Part shown: piece after piece, positions 53,281-62,356 of the stretch
How the letters are laid out: each line of letters begins with the position of its first letter
Numbering within the stretch: position 1 is the stretch's first letter
Assembly (NCBI GenBank): GCA_049316985.1
Contig: JBMOJB010000001.1
Coordinates: 1 to 64,000, forward strand
Direction of reading: 5' to 3'
Length of the DNA: 64,000 nt
DNA from: CANHEE01 sp049316985
GTDB taxonomy: Bacteria > Bacteroidota > Bacteroidia > Chitinophagales > Saprospiraceae
The notes under the pieces: generated by a model
Seen by the model: the letters and a program-made list of their open reading frames with translations, nothing else
What the model was told of the DNA's origin: nothing
Databases searched by the model: none
Position numbers and translations under genes: made by a program

Positions 53281-53308
53281 AATTACGAATTACGAATTAC
53301 GAATTACG
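53281..53308. repeat. AATTACG heptamer array
   Basis: Four AATTACG units between the Mur ligase stop and rfaE2, eight bases upstream of rfaE2. It lies next to a CAATTTT array (53340-53359). Confidence 0.8.
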
Positions 53309-53339
53309 AAAATTATTTTTTGCGCCTTTGGGCACCAGC

Positions 53340-53359
53340 TTTTCAATTTTCAATTTTCA
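53340..53359. repeat. TTTTCAA array
   Basis: Three adjacent TTTTCAA units just before the Mur ligase stop codon. Same word as the arrays at 3200 and 36296. Confidence 0.6.
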
Positions 53360-53361
53360 AC

Positions 53362-54933
53362 TTACTCATCGTAAGTATCCGGTAGATCATTTTCATACAG
53401 CACAACATCGCCGGATGTAGCAATTTCGTTGACTTTAGCGATGGCTTCAGTGAGGTTTTTGGCGATGAATAATTTATTTTCGGGGTAGGAAGCTTCTCTT
53501 AGACCTTCTTGAATGGGAGCAGTTTGTTTTGGCCCTACAAGAATGGTGAAGTCACATACAGCGGCGATTTGTTTGCCGAAAGTCTTGTTGGCTTCAAACT
53601 CCAGTTCGCCAAGTTCAATCATTCCGGGCGTTACGATTATTTTTTTATTTCCTGATATTTTTCCCAAAACATCAACGGCCATTGCTGCACCCATTGGATT
53701 TGAATTGAAGGCGTCGTCGATGATTGTCAGACCATTGCTGAATTTTTTCACTTCCAATCGATGTTGTACTGCTTGTAAGTTGCGAACAGCGAATGCAATT
53801 TTTCCCGGCTCAACGCCAAGTTCAGATGCTACCGCGCAGGCTGCAATAATATTTGAGACATTGTGGTCACCGAGAAGTTTTGTTTCAAGAGGAAATAGCA
53901 AATTTCCTTTGTGTAGAAACTCAAAAGTCATACCACCGGGGGTATATTGGATGTTACGTGCTGAATAGTCTGCATTTGTGTTTAGAACGCTGTACCATAT
54001 TTTTCCCGTGTTGTTTTTATCGTATTCTTTTACCAGTTCATAATCTGCATTTAAAATAGCAAACCCATTGTGATCGAGGCTTTCCGGCAATTCAAAATTT
54101 CCTTTTTGAACATTTTTCATGTCACCGAAAGTATCGAGGTGCTCCGGTCCGATAGCCGTCAGGATGGCGATATCCGGCTCAACGAGATCGCATAATTCTT
54201 TTACATCACCCATTTTTTTGGCACCCATTTCCGCTATGAATATATCATGCGTAGGCCTTAATTGCTCCCTGATGATTCTAACTACCCCGAGTGTTGTATT
54301 TACACTACCGGGTGTATGCAGCACATTGTATTTTTCGGATAGTATTCTGGCGACAAAGTGCTTGACGCTGGTCTTGCCATAACTGCCCGTAATACCGACA
54401 ACTTTCAAATTTGGCATGCCTTTTAATTTCTTTTTGGCATCAACTACAAATCCATTGTTGATCGAATTCTCAACGGGTGCTAAGAGTGAAGCGGAAAACA
54501 TCAGAAAAACAAATGAGAATAAGGCAATATAGGGCGCAAAATGCAAAAAATAGGTCGGGTAAATTGTACTGACAAATGCAAGCTTGACAATATAAAGCAC
54601 AAGGATCACTCCCAGCAACCTTTTGGCTCTCGGCGTATAGACCAGCGCTTTCTTTTCTTTTTTGGTCCACAACAGATAAGCACCGGTTCCATAAATAACC
54701 GCGAAAACAAGCGGAAGAAAGGGATTTTCAGGTCTGATCAACAGAAATGCACTGAAAACAATACCGAGTAAATCCGTTCTATTAATGGCTTTGAGGCGAT
54801 TGTCATTCCACCATTTCCAATAGCGGCTGATAAAATAGGAGTTTTGTTGCATCATATGCACTTCACGGCGGCATTTTGCTAAGACATAGCTGAAAAATGC
54901 GATTAGGGATACAAAATTGAAGATTTCAGTCAT
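53362..54933 (-). CDS. Membrane-anchored Mur ligase (MurF-like)
   Basis: 523 residues. Typical MurF has about 430-450 and an N-terminal substrate domain; here that region is replaced by about four membrane helices (residues 1-160: IFNFVSLIAFFSYVLA, LLGIVFSAFLL, LLGVILVLYIVKLAFV, YIALFSFVFLMFSA). The ATPase domain has GITGSYGKTSVKHF (P-loop near G186-K187-T188), AIGPEHLDTFGDM and DDAFNSNPMGAAMAV. The C-terminal domain has PGMIELGE. Family enzymes ligate D-Ala-D-Ala or other amino acids to UDP-MurNAc peptides. The true substrate is uncertain; an amino acid or lipid-linked substrate at the membrane is a plausible alternative. A Met at 54855 is an alternative start. Confidence 0.8.
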   Translation of the reverse strand: MTEIFNFVSLIAFFSYVLAKCRREVHMMQQNSYFISRYWKWWNDNRLKAINRTDLLGIVFSAFLLIRPENPFLPLVFAVIYGTGAYLLWTKKEKKALVYTPRAKRLLGVILVLYIVKLAFVSTIYPTYFLHFAPYIALFSFVFLMFSASLLAPVENSINNGFVVDAKKKLKGMPNLKVVGITGSYGKTSVKHFVARILSEKYNVLHTPGSVNTTLGVVRIIREQLRPTHDIFIAEMGAKKMGDVKELCDLVEPDIAILTAIGPEHLDTFGDMKNVQKGNFELPESLDHNGFAILNADYELVKEYDKNNTGKIWYSVLNTNADYSARNIQYTPGGMTFEFLHKGNLLFPLETKLLGDHNVSNIIAACAVASELGVEPGKIAFAVRNLQAVQHRLEVKKFSNGLTIIDDAFNSNPMGAAMAVDVLGKISGNKKIIVTPGMIELGELEFEANKTFGKQIAAVCDFTILVGPKQTAPIQEGLREASYPENKLFIAKNLTEAIAKVNEIATSGDVVLYENDLPDTYDE

Positions 54934-55223
54934 TCGATGTTTGATTTGTGCGCCGCAAAGTTCGTTAAAAAAAAGTACGTGTACTAATTATTCTGGACAA
55001 ATGCAATCAAGGACTTAGGGCTATGATGAAGCAAAGCAAAAATAGCTTTCAAACGATTTATTATACACAAAAATTTATATATATACATAATGGAAAGAAA
55101 ATACATTGTAAATGAATATATTACAAGAGTGGTATCTTGTTTATAGCTGTCACAAATTAAGTGAAATCAGAAATATTTCACTGGATTGATTAAATACTTT
55201 TGTAATATTAATATCAATTCAAT
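54934..55223. other. Spacer with possible operator
   Basis: About 290 AT-rich bases, no frame. It holds GTGAAAT-N7-ATTTCAC (55161-55181) and a TACTTTTG box (55195-55202) upstream of the next gene; the inverted repeat covers the place where the -33 box would lie. Confidence 0.4.
55161..55202 (+). promoter_or_regulatory. -7 box with overlapping inverted repeat
   Basis: TACTTTTG (55195-55202), 22 bases before the start codon. The perfect inverted repeat GTGAAAT/ATTTCAC (55161-55181) covers the -33 site, so a regulator binding there could block or replace sigma contact. Confidence 0.4.
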
Positions 55224-55892
55224 ATGAAAAAATTGCTTATTCTAATTTCACTGATTCTTGTAAGTTACGGACGCTCGCAAGCGATTTGTACCTATCAAAA
55301 GTCATTGGCAGGTGAAGAATTTCCGATAGGATTGATGCTTAGCTGGAGCACCGCCTGGGAAGAAAACACTGCTAGTTTCATCATAGAAAGGGCAGGGGAT
55401 GGAGTTGATTTTGAAATTGTAGGTACGGTACCCTCTGCTGGAAACTCGACTAAAATTAAGTCGTACAATTTTCTGGATTCCAAAGCTACTGCAGGTTCTT
55501 ATTACAGATTAAAACAGGCAGATATCGACGGATCTTTCCGATATTCAGCAGTCGTCAGGAGCAGTAAGTCCCTTGCCAACAATTTTTTGGTCAGTAGAAT
55601 GTCAAATCTTAGTACAAAGGATCGGTTTACAGCCACCATCGAGATGTTTATTGCTGGAAATTTGAGGTATGAATTGCGCGAAATTGGTGGTTTACGCGTG
55701 TTTTGGGCAACGAAAAGTGTAAAAGTAGGCTTAAATGACATTTCAATTGATCTTTCAGACTATAAACCGGGCAACTATAAGTTGAAATTCTTGTTTGACA
55801 ATGAAGAGGAAATAATCGTCTTACAGAAACTGCAAGTCGATAAAAGCGAAGATAAAGCGCCGGTGGTAATAGGAGCAACAATGGAGAAATGA
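55224..55892 (+). CDS. Exported protein with fibronectin-like domain
   Basis: 222 residues with a signal peptide (KKLLILISLILVSYGRSQA). Residues about 35-110 (LMLSWSTAWEENTASFIIER, GSYYRLKQADIDGSFRYSAV) match the fibronectin-like domain that usually precedes type IX sorting domains in secreted Bacteroidota proteins. Normally it is followed by a YPNP-type tail; here the C-terminal part (LSDYKPGNYKLKFLFDNEEE) is only faintly like one, with no YPNP. It may be a stand-alone surface protein. A terminator follows. Confidence 0.7.
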   Translation: MKKLLILISLILVSYGRSQAICTYQKSLAGEEFPIGLMLSWSTAWEENTASFIIERAGDGVDFEIVGTVPSAGNSTKIKSYNFLDSKATAGSYYRLKQADIDGSFRYSAVVRSSKSLANNFLVSRMSNLSTKDRFTATIEMFIAGNLRYELREIGGLRVFWATKSVKVGLNDISIDLSDYKPGNYKLKFLFDNEEEIIVLQKLQVDKSEDKAPVVIGATMEK

Positions 55893-55933
55893 CGTTAACA
55901 AAGCATATGATAAGTAAGTGTGAATGTATTTTG

Positions 55934-55967
55934 CGCCCTTTGGTTTTCCCCCAAAGGGCGTTTTTTG
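55934..55967 (+). terminator. Rho-independent terminator
   Basis: Stem CGCCCTTTGG / CCAAAGGGCG, T6 run. Between convergent genes. Confidence 0.85.
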
Positions 55968-55996
55968 TTTTATTTACACTTAAAATGAATGTTTAT

Positions 55997-58900
55997 CTAG
56001 AATATCGCTCGGATTGCCATATTACCGGTGTGAATTATTCTGCCGGAGCTGCCGGTTTTTCGGCCATCATAGCGAAGTTCCAGCTGAAGTGTTTTATTGA
56101 GTGCCTGGTTGAGTTGAAAGCTCCATAGAAAGTTCTCACCGGATTGCAGTCCATTTAACATGATGTATTGCACCGGAGCATTGGGTGTGCCGGTGTAATC
56201 GATTTGAACTAATGATAATTTGGCTCTTATTGCAGTTTTGGAACTATAATTATAAGTAATTTCATTGCTTAGGTTATGGATTTTTGCACTGCTACGGCTA
56301 TTGAGGGTGTCAAGGCTTTGGGAAAATGAGTAAATGATATGCATTCTAAAATCTTTTCGCAACATGATGTTGCTTTCCGGTTCGATTGTTTTCGAGTGAA
56401 TCAGATAGTTTCGCAGAATCAGAAATTCGGATTCACTTTTTTTTGTACTTTGGGTAAAAGTCAGTCTGAGGCTCACTTTTCGATTAATATTCCACCTTGT
56501 TCGGATAAAATTTTCACTGAAGCCCCTGATATCATATCCTGAAGTGAGTAAACTTCTGGTCACATTGTCATTTTTACCGGCACTGATTTCATAAGATGGA
56601 TGACTGCGATTGAAATACAGCGTATGGCGTTGGGAATTGGTAGCTGCCACGAGAGAGGAGTCGTTAATACTAATTTGGATAAAAGGATTCCAGGCGGGTT
56701 GAACGGCACCAAGTTTTAATCTATTTTGAATTTGCCAATAGGATTCTGATGAAAGATGACTCAATATTTTTTTTATTCCTTTTTCTTGTAACCAAACAGT
56801 ACCCGGACTGAGGTTGACCACCTGATTGAAACCCATATTCTGCGTTCTTACAAATTGGTTGGTAGGAAGGACAAAACGAACAATATTGGCAGAGTCTCTG
56901 AAAATGGCAGTAAACACTTCATCTTGTTGAATGTTACCATCTTTGTTGTAATCCCTCCAGGTAAGCGCTCCGAATCCCGGTTGCACTTTCTGATAATAAT
57001 ATTCCAGCCTTTGCTCTTGACCGGAACCCAATTCGTAGGTGGTATTCAGCAAAATAGCGTTTTTAAATTTTGACCACGAAAAATTTAACCTGCCCAGATA
57101 GCTCTCCTGAGGTTGAAGATTGATTAAGGCGCGATTATTTATTTGCAATGTCCGATAGGCAAAGTTTCCATTGAGTAATATTCCTTTTTTGTTTGAATAA
57201 CTTCCTGTAAGATTCAATTCATGTGCAGTACTGCTTTTTGCAAATTGTCCTTTCAATGGTAATCGGTCAATTCGTTGCTGTGCAAAAGCAACTAATGAAA
57301 ATCCTTTTTTATTGTCAAAATTGGAATAAGCCTTTAGAATCTCAAAATCAAAACTCGACCTGTCCAAAGTATCTGCCACTTTTCTTGTATTGCTTTCTTT
57401 TTCGAAATACAGACCTACACTGTGCTGCTTATTATGGAAAAGCTTTTTCAAATCTGCCCTGGGTCTGAAAAATGTTGTTTGTTCGAATTGGCTTTCTGAC
57501 CGGAGTAGGCTGTTGGCTCCTGCAATTAACCAGCCTTTCTTTTCAAATTGGTAGTTTAAAATTTGCTTGTTTCCGAGGTACTGGTCTTTTCTGTCGAACC
57601 GATTGAATTCATATTGAATATTGCCCAGCGAATCTCTTCTTAAGTCAATCATTCCTCTGAAAATTTGCTCGTTTGTAGCTGTAGCGTTATTGGCGGTATT
57701 CCAGTCTCTGCTAAATTCGATTGAGCGATAGGGATTCAGTACTTTGAATTGTTGCTGTGTGCCTTCATAACTTCCATCAAGATGTAGCCTCCAGAATTTG
57801 CTCAGTTTAATTTTATGCTGGTATTGCAGCATGGTTGCGAAACCCAGATCATCGGCTTTATTCAAATTTGAAAGCCGATTTTGGTCATTTTTACTCATCA
57901 CGAGCTCCGACTTAAAAGTTGCGTTTTTATTTTTCAAAAGATTGATTTCAGCTCCAATCGCATAAACCTGAAAAAGTTTGGGTGTAGTTAGTTTGGTGCC
58001 GATGCGATAATTTCCTTTCCCGGGGCCTTCATATTGAAAGATTCTGCCATTGGCCGATGAGATTTTGACAGAGTAATCACCTTCACCATTGGCTACTTCC
58101 ATAAATCGGACGAAATATCTCGCACTATCCGGATGGGATGAAATTTCAAAGTAGGTTTTTCCCGATGAGTCTGTCAAAGATTTGTACAAGAGTCTGTCTT
58201 TCGAAAACTCTACAGTATCGACGCCCTCGGAAAAGATATTGAGTGCATCTCCTCCTTCCGCTAAGGCTTTTTTGTCATTTTCGCTAAGCGATTGTTGTGT
58301 GCCACTGGTTCTTCCATCCTGTTCTCCGTATAAATTAAAATGAAGTTTTACTCTTTCGCTTTCGTATTCTGAACTGACTGTGTAAAGTGTTCTTACGAAA
58401 CTTTGGTCGGTATAGTCAAATTCAGCTGTAATCCGCGTATCTTTCGTAATGAGTCTTTTAGAAGTAAAAGAAAGGGTGCCTTGGTTGTAGTCAATCGTGT
58501 AATCGTTTTCGTAGCCTCTTTTCAAGAGTAATCCATCGATGAAAATCCGCTCCGTCGCAGAAACGACTATAATAAATTGTTCTCCCCCATTGCCATTTAA
58601 TCTGTACGGACCTTGGTTGCCCTCTGTTCCCAGAATGAGTTGGCGGTTAAATTTTCCTCGAGAGACGGCACCGGTTGCTCCGCTGCGCAGGGTAGCTTTG
58701 TTGTTGAATTTTTCAACATATTGAGCACCCAATCCCTGGACTCTTTTGTTGTATGTGACAAAATAGCTATTAGGTCGTGCGAGGTCAAAATCTCCCGCAT
58801 TCAATAAAGCGTTTTTTCTTTTTAATTGTATGAAGATGCGGTCGAACTGATTCAACTGGGCAGTATTTCCGTCTGGTTGTATTGGAATGGTATTGTCGCT

Positions 58901-59437
58901 CATAGCTGCGGATATTTCAATATCCTTACTGAGTTTGCCTGCCATTTGCAGGCTAAAATTTGAATTTACCACCAGATCCTGGTTATTTCCCACCGAAATT
59001 CCCCGCGTTAGTCCGCCTGAATAACTCAAGTCTTTCGTGGAGGGTAGGACACTGTTGCTTTTATTGTTGTCAAATGGTCGATACTGCCACAGATCCCCTT
59101 TGAGTTCCGGTCTGATGCGTATGGTGTCGAGATGTACTACCCGTTTTTCCAAATTAAACGGAAGGGTTCGATAGCAAATTTTTATAAAGGGGTATTTTCC
59201 ATTAAATGGATTTTTCTTAGGAAATATTATTTGTTTATTTAAAATAAAAAAACTTGAAGTGGGGATTGTATCATTCGATGGGGTAGTGAATTGGATAGAT
59301 TCAGTGATGATTGTTAATGTATCGTTCAGTGCAATAGTGTCTTTTGCCGGTACTTCATAGCAATACCAATTGCTCTGGCCATTAGCGGCTAAGACCGTAG
59401 TACACCAAAAAGACAAACACAAAACGTATTTTTTCAT
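55997..59437 (-). CDS. Large uncharacterised outer-membrane protein
   Basis: 1146 residues with a signal peptide (YVLCLSFWCTTVLAANG-Q). A mainly beta protein: about residues 60-330 contain repeated soluble strands, including GPYRLNGNGGEQFIIVVSAT and RIFIDGLLLKRGYENDYTID, a module also found in SprA-like and other giant Bacteroidota outer-membrane proteins, as I recall. The rest reads as a large barrel with long aromatic strands (for example FLIWSFQLNQALNKTLQLEL-like near the end), finishing HTGNMAIRAIF with terminal Phe. Function unknown. The methyltransferase gene upstream on the same strand ends 36 bases before its start. Confidence 0.75.
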   Translation of the reverse strand: MKKYVLCLSFWCTTVLAANGQSNWYCYEVPAKDTIALNDTLTIITESIQFTTPSNDTIPTSSFFILNKQIIFPKKNPFNGKYPFIKICYRTLPFNLEKRVVHLDTIRIRPELKGDLWQYRPFDNNKSNSVLPSTKDLSYSGGLTRGISVGNNQDLVVNSNFSLQMAGKLSKDIEISAAMSDNTIPIQPDGNTAQLNQFDRIFIQLKRKNALLNAGDFDLARPNSYFVTYNKRVQGLGAQYVEKFNNKATLRSGATGAVSRGKFNRQLILGTEGNQGPYRLNGNGGEQFIIVVSATERIFIDGLLLKRGYENDYTIDYNQGTLSFTSKRLITKDTRITAEFDYTDQSFVRTLYTVSSEYESERVKLHFNLYGEQDGRTSGTQQSLSENDKKALAEGGDALNIFSEGVDTVEFSKDRLLYKSLTDSSGKTYFEISSHPDSARYFVRFMEVANGEGDYSVKISSANGRIFQYEGPGKGNYRIGTKLTTPKLFQVYAIGAEINLLKNKNATFKSELVMSKNDQNRLSNLNKADDLGFATMLQYQHKIKLSKFWRLHLDGSYEGTQQQFKVLNPYRSIEFSRDWNTANNATATNEQIFRGMIDLRRDSLGNIQYEFNRFDRKDQYLGNKQILNYQFEKKGWLIAGANSLLRSESQFEQTTFFRPRADLKKLFHNKQHSVGLYFEKESNTRKVADTLDRSSFDFEILKAYSNFDNKKGFSLVAFAQQRIDRLPLKGQFAKSSTAHELNLTGSYSNKKGILLNGNFAYRTLQINNRALINLQPQESYLGRLNFSWSKFKNAILLNTTYELGSGQEQRLEYYYQKVQPGFGALTWRDYNKDGNIQQDEVFTAIFRDSANIVRFVLPTNQFVRTQNMGFNQVVNLSPGTVWLQEKGIKKILSHLSSESYWQIQNRLKLGAVQPAWNPFIQISINDSSLVAATNSQRHTLYFNRSHPSYEISAGKNDNVTRSLLTSGYDIRGFSENFIRTRWNINRKVSLRLTFTQSTKKSESEFLILRNYLIHSKTIEPESNIMLRKDFRMHIIYSFSQSLDTLNSRSSAKIHNLSNEITYNYSSKTAIRAKLSLVQIDYTGTPNAPVQYIMLNGLQSGENFLWSFQLNQALNKTLQLELRYDGRKTGSSGRIIHTGNMAIRAIF

Positions 59438-59473
59438 CCATATTGAAACGCTAAAATTTCAAATTTGATTATT

Positions 59474-60679
59474 TCATTTAACTCTTTTAAGCAAAGCCAT
59501 GTAAAAGCCATCGTAACCATTTTTTGAGGGCAGGCAGTGTTTTTCTTCAAGAAGTTGAAACGCTCCTTTTTGTAGTTCAAGAAACCATTTAACCTGATTT
59601 TCATTTTCAGACGGCAGAATACTGCAGGTTGCGTAGACCATTTGGCCACCTTTGCGCAGCATTTTTGAGTAATTTTTAAGAATTTCCTGTTGGGTCAGGC
59701 AAACTTTATCTATAAAATCAGCTTGAATTTTCCACTTGGCATCGGGATTTCTTCGGAGCACCCCGAGCCCCGAACAAGGCACATCCAACAATAGTCGATC
59801 GGCCGTTTCGTGCAGTCTTTTTATCGTCTTATTGCTTTCTATCAATCGGGTTTCTATATTGTGTGCAGCTCCTCTTTTGGCTCTTTTCTTTAATTCTGAA
59901 AGTTTCCATTCTTCAATATCCATCGCGATCAGGTGGCCTTTGTTTTCCATCAAGGCTGACAAATGCAGCGTTTTTCCACCAGCGCCTGCACAAGCATCAA
60001 TGACTCTGTTTCCCGGTTGAGGATCCAGAAATCTGGCAATCCATTGTGAGCCTGCATCTTGAATTTCAAAGTAACCATTTAAAAATAATGGGCTGCTAAA
60101 CAGATTCTTTCTTACTTGCAACTTAAGCGCATCGGGGCTATCCGGGACCAAACTTACCAATATGCCTTCTTTTTCAAGTAAAGATTTTAAATCGGCGCAA
60201 TTGGTCTTGTGGGTATTTACTCTGATAAATACCTCAGCCGGTTCATTGAGTGCTTTTAATTCATCAGGCCATTTATCTCCAAACTCTTCGTTGCATCTCG
60301 TGTCCATCCAATCAGGAATCGAGTAAAAAGTGGCGCGATGATCAGCGGCCAAAATATGCCTTTCAGTGATCTTGTTTTCGTCAAGTCCATCGAATTCCGA
60401 CCAATTCGGTATTTCCTTGTATTTTAGAAAATACCAGGCTCCGAATACTTTCCACAAATGCTGCAATTCTTCGCCCTCCACTTCACATACAAATCCTAGC
60501 AAGCGCCAGTTTCTAACGATATCATAAATACTTTCTGCGATGAAACCTCGATCGCGGCTTCCCCATTTTTTATTCGATTTAAGTGTTTTTTCTATAACTT
60601 TATCGGCATATCGATTTTCGGAAAAAATAGTATAAAGACTCTGCAAAACAGCATCCGCAAGAATTTTATGTAATTTCAT
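59474..60679 (-). CDS. RsmB/NOP-family RNA (cytosine-5-)-methyltransferase
   Basis: SAM-dependent enzyme that methylates C5 of cytosine in rRNA or tRNA. 401 residues: an N-terminal NusB-like or recognition domain (SKNKKWGSRDRGFIAESIYD), SAM motif VIDACAGAGGKTLHLSALME, and both catalytic Cys regions, DVPCSGLGVLRRNPDAKWK and YATCSILPSENENQVKWFLE. The protein lacks a PUA domain. The target base is unknown. It is followed by the XRE regulator gene on the same strand (upstream, 12 bases between them), suggesting one transcript. Confidence 0.93.
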   Translation of the reverse strand: MKLHKILADAVLQSLYTIFSENRYADKVIEKTLKSNKKWGSRDRGFIAESIYDIVRNWRLLGFVCEVEGEELQHLWKVFGAWYFLKYKEIPNWSEFDGLDENKITERHILAADHRATFYSIPDWMDTRCNEEFGDKWPDELKALNEPAEVFIRVNTHKTNCADLKSLLEKEGILVSLVPDSPDALKLQVRKNLFSSPLFLNGYFEIQDAGSQWIARFLDPQPGNRVIDACAGAGGKTLHLSALMENKGHLIAMDIEEWKLSELKKRAKRGAAHNIETRLIESNKTIKRLHETADRLLLDVPCSGLGVLRRNPDAKWKIQADFIDKVCLTQQEILKNYSKMLRKGGQMVYATCSILPSENENQVKWFLELQKGAFQLLEEKHCLPSKNGYDGFYMALLKRVK

Positions 60680-60691
60680 TTGGGACTGGTT

Positions 60692-62164
60692 TTATGATTT
60701 AGCAATATCTGTCAAAGTTTGTTGAATTTTTTTGCGGCGTTCGCGCTCTTCCAATCTCAAGGGTGGCGCGACTCTTTCTTTGCAATTTTCGATCGGGCAG
60801 CGTTCACATGTAACGCCTACCTGTGTGGTGTGCAAGTCGAGGTGATCGATAAATTTGATAGTTTTACGCAAGTGATTATCAATCTGCAGTCCTATCGTCA
60901 CGGATACATTGCGATTGGGCGAAGGATATGCCGGTCGGGCTAGGGTGAAGGTCAGGTATTCTTCTTGTCCTTCGGAGTATTTTTGTCGCTGAATATCACA
61001 AAGTGTTGCATTCTTACTCAAATTAGCATTGTTCAGATCGCGAATTAAGCTGATTGATTTCCAGCGACGGCAATAATGCTCGAAAAGGCCATTCGCATGG
61101 GGTTGATGTCGCTGAAAAAGATGCAGTTCTTTGTCGATATCGAACTCATCATTTTCAATTTTATGAATAAAACGCATGAAAAACAATTTTTCAATACCGA
61201 AAAAGCGCGGCAGTACATTAAAGCGTTGAAAAAGGGTTTCCGACGAAACAGCGTATTTGACCATTAAATGCGAAAAGTACAGTGCGTCCCATTTTTCATT
61301 TTCAAAGAATTGGCGAATATCGCGAATAAAATCATCTTTAGGTATCAATATCGCCACTGCGAAATATGCAGCTTTGAAATTGTTCAATACTTCTTCAAAG
61401 GTCTGTGCGCGAAGTCCGGGTATAACCCTGGCTTCAAGCCCCAGCACTTTAAATCCGATTTCTTTTGCCAGTTGGTATACGATCTGGTGGTGGTTGAGTA
61501 GTCCGTTCAATAGTAACTTCTGATGCTGAGGCAGCGCCAATGAACGGAAATGCTGCAATTCCGGATAAGCACGCAATCCGTCAAGAACGATCTGGGTTTC
61601 GAAATCTATCGAAATAATTTTAGTCAATTCGTCCAGTGACAAAGGATGTTTCAGCTTATGTTTTTCGATAAAATTCTCAGCTGCATCTTCAATCTCCTCA
61701 AAGTAATTGTTGTGTAATTCCTGATAAGCACGCAAAGCACGGAAATAGAAATTTTCCTCTCCTACTGCATAAGTTCTGCCAAGTTCTACCAAGGTAGAGA
61801 TGAAGGCTCCGACTTTTGAGGGAGCTTCCGCAATCAATTCAACTACTTTTTGTAAATCAATTCCAAATAAGTCGAGCGGTAGTTCGCTTAGAAAATTCGA
61901 ATTCAGCAATTCTCCAAGCGGTGCAAGATTTTTACTGAGAGAAGCTGAGGTTAGCACAGCATTTTCGACACCCAGGGCTTTTGCTAGCACATCTATTTTA
62001 TCTTCTTTGGGGTATTTCTTGCCTTTTTCAATTTCATTTAGGTATGACATAGACATGCCCGTTCTTTCGGCAAACTCGCCAAACGAAAGTCCTTTTTCTT
62101 GTCGCAACTGTTTGATTTTCAATCCCAGAACGATCTTCTGATAGTTTGATCTGAATTGACTCAT
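60692..62164 (-). CDS. ScfR/RamB-type XRE transcriptional regulator
   Basis: 490 residues. N-terminal helix-turn-helix (about 10-70: KIKQLRQEKGLSFGEFAERT, GMSMSYLNEIEKGKKYPKED). The middle carries an IrrE-like (DUF955) domain; no HExxH is visible, so peptidase activity is unlikely. The C-terminal part has the Cys cluster CERCPIENCKERVAPP (DUF2083 type) near residue 455. RamB, PrpC and ScfR regulators of this layout sense short-chain acyl-CoA and control acetate or propionate genes. The methylmalonyl-CoA mutase at 319 is a conceivable target but far away. Its start codon is 5 bases from a TACCTTTG box (see promoter), so the mRNA may be leaderless. Confidence 0.85.
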   Translation of the reverse strand: MSQFRSNYQKIVLGLKIKQLRQEKGLSFGEFAERTGMSMSYLNEIEKGKKYPKEDKIDVLAKALGVENAVLTSASLSKNLAPLGELLNSNFLSELPLDLFGIDLQKVVELIAEAPSKVGAFISTLVELGRTYAVGEENFYFRALRAYQELHNNYFEEIEDAAENFIEKHKLKHPLSLDELTKIISIDFETQIVLDGLRAYPELQHFRSLALPQHQKLLLNGLLNHHQIVYQLAKEIGFKVLGLEARVIPGLRAQTFEEVLNNFKAAYFAVAILIPKDDFIRDIRQFFENEKWDALYFSHLMVKYAVSSETLFQRFNVLPRFFGIEKLFFMRFIHKIENDEFDIDKELHLFQRHQPHANGLFEHYCRRWKSISLIRDLNNANLSKNATLCDIQRQKYSEGQEEYLTFTLARPAYPSPNRNVSVTIGLQIDNHLRKTIKFIDHLDLHTTQVGVTCERCPIENCKERVAPPLRLEERERRKKIQQTLTDIAKS

Positions 62165-62168
62165 AGCT

Positions 62169-62176
62169 CAAAGGTA
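62169..62176 (-). promoter_or_regulatory. -7 box directly before the XRE regulator start
   Basis: Minus-strand TACCTTTG ending 5 bases before the ATG at 62164. If used, the transcript would begin at or inside the start codon. No -33 TTTG is found at the usual distance, so it may also be a chance match. Confidence 0.35.
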
Positions 62177-62230
62177 CGATTTTTTAAGCAGACATGGCGG
62201 ATTTTCAGCTTAGTTAATTGCATATTGCTG

Positions 62231-62259
62231 TTGATAAATGTGCGGAAACCGTACCTTTG
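62231..62259 (+). promoter_or_regulatory. nadD promoter
   Basis: TTG (62231-62233), 18 bases, TACCTTTG (62252-62259). It gives a leader of about 90 bases before the ATG at 62357. Confidence 0.55.
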
Positions 62260-62356
62260 TGACAAATCAATTTTTGTAATCTGCATTTTTTGAACAAAGC
62301 TGGAATAAGATAGGCCTTTGCGAATGTTTACTTTTCTCAGCATGTACCTTTTAAAT

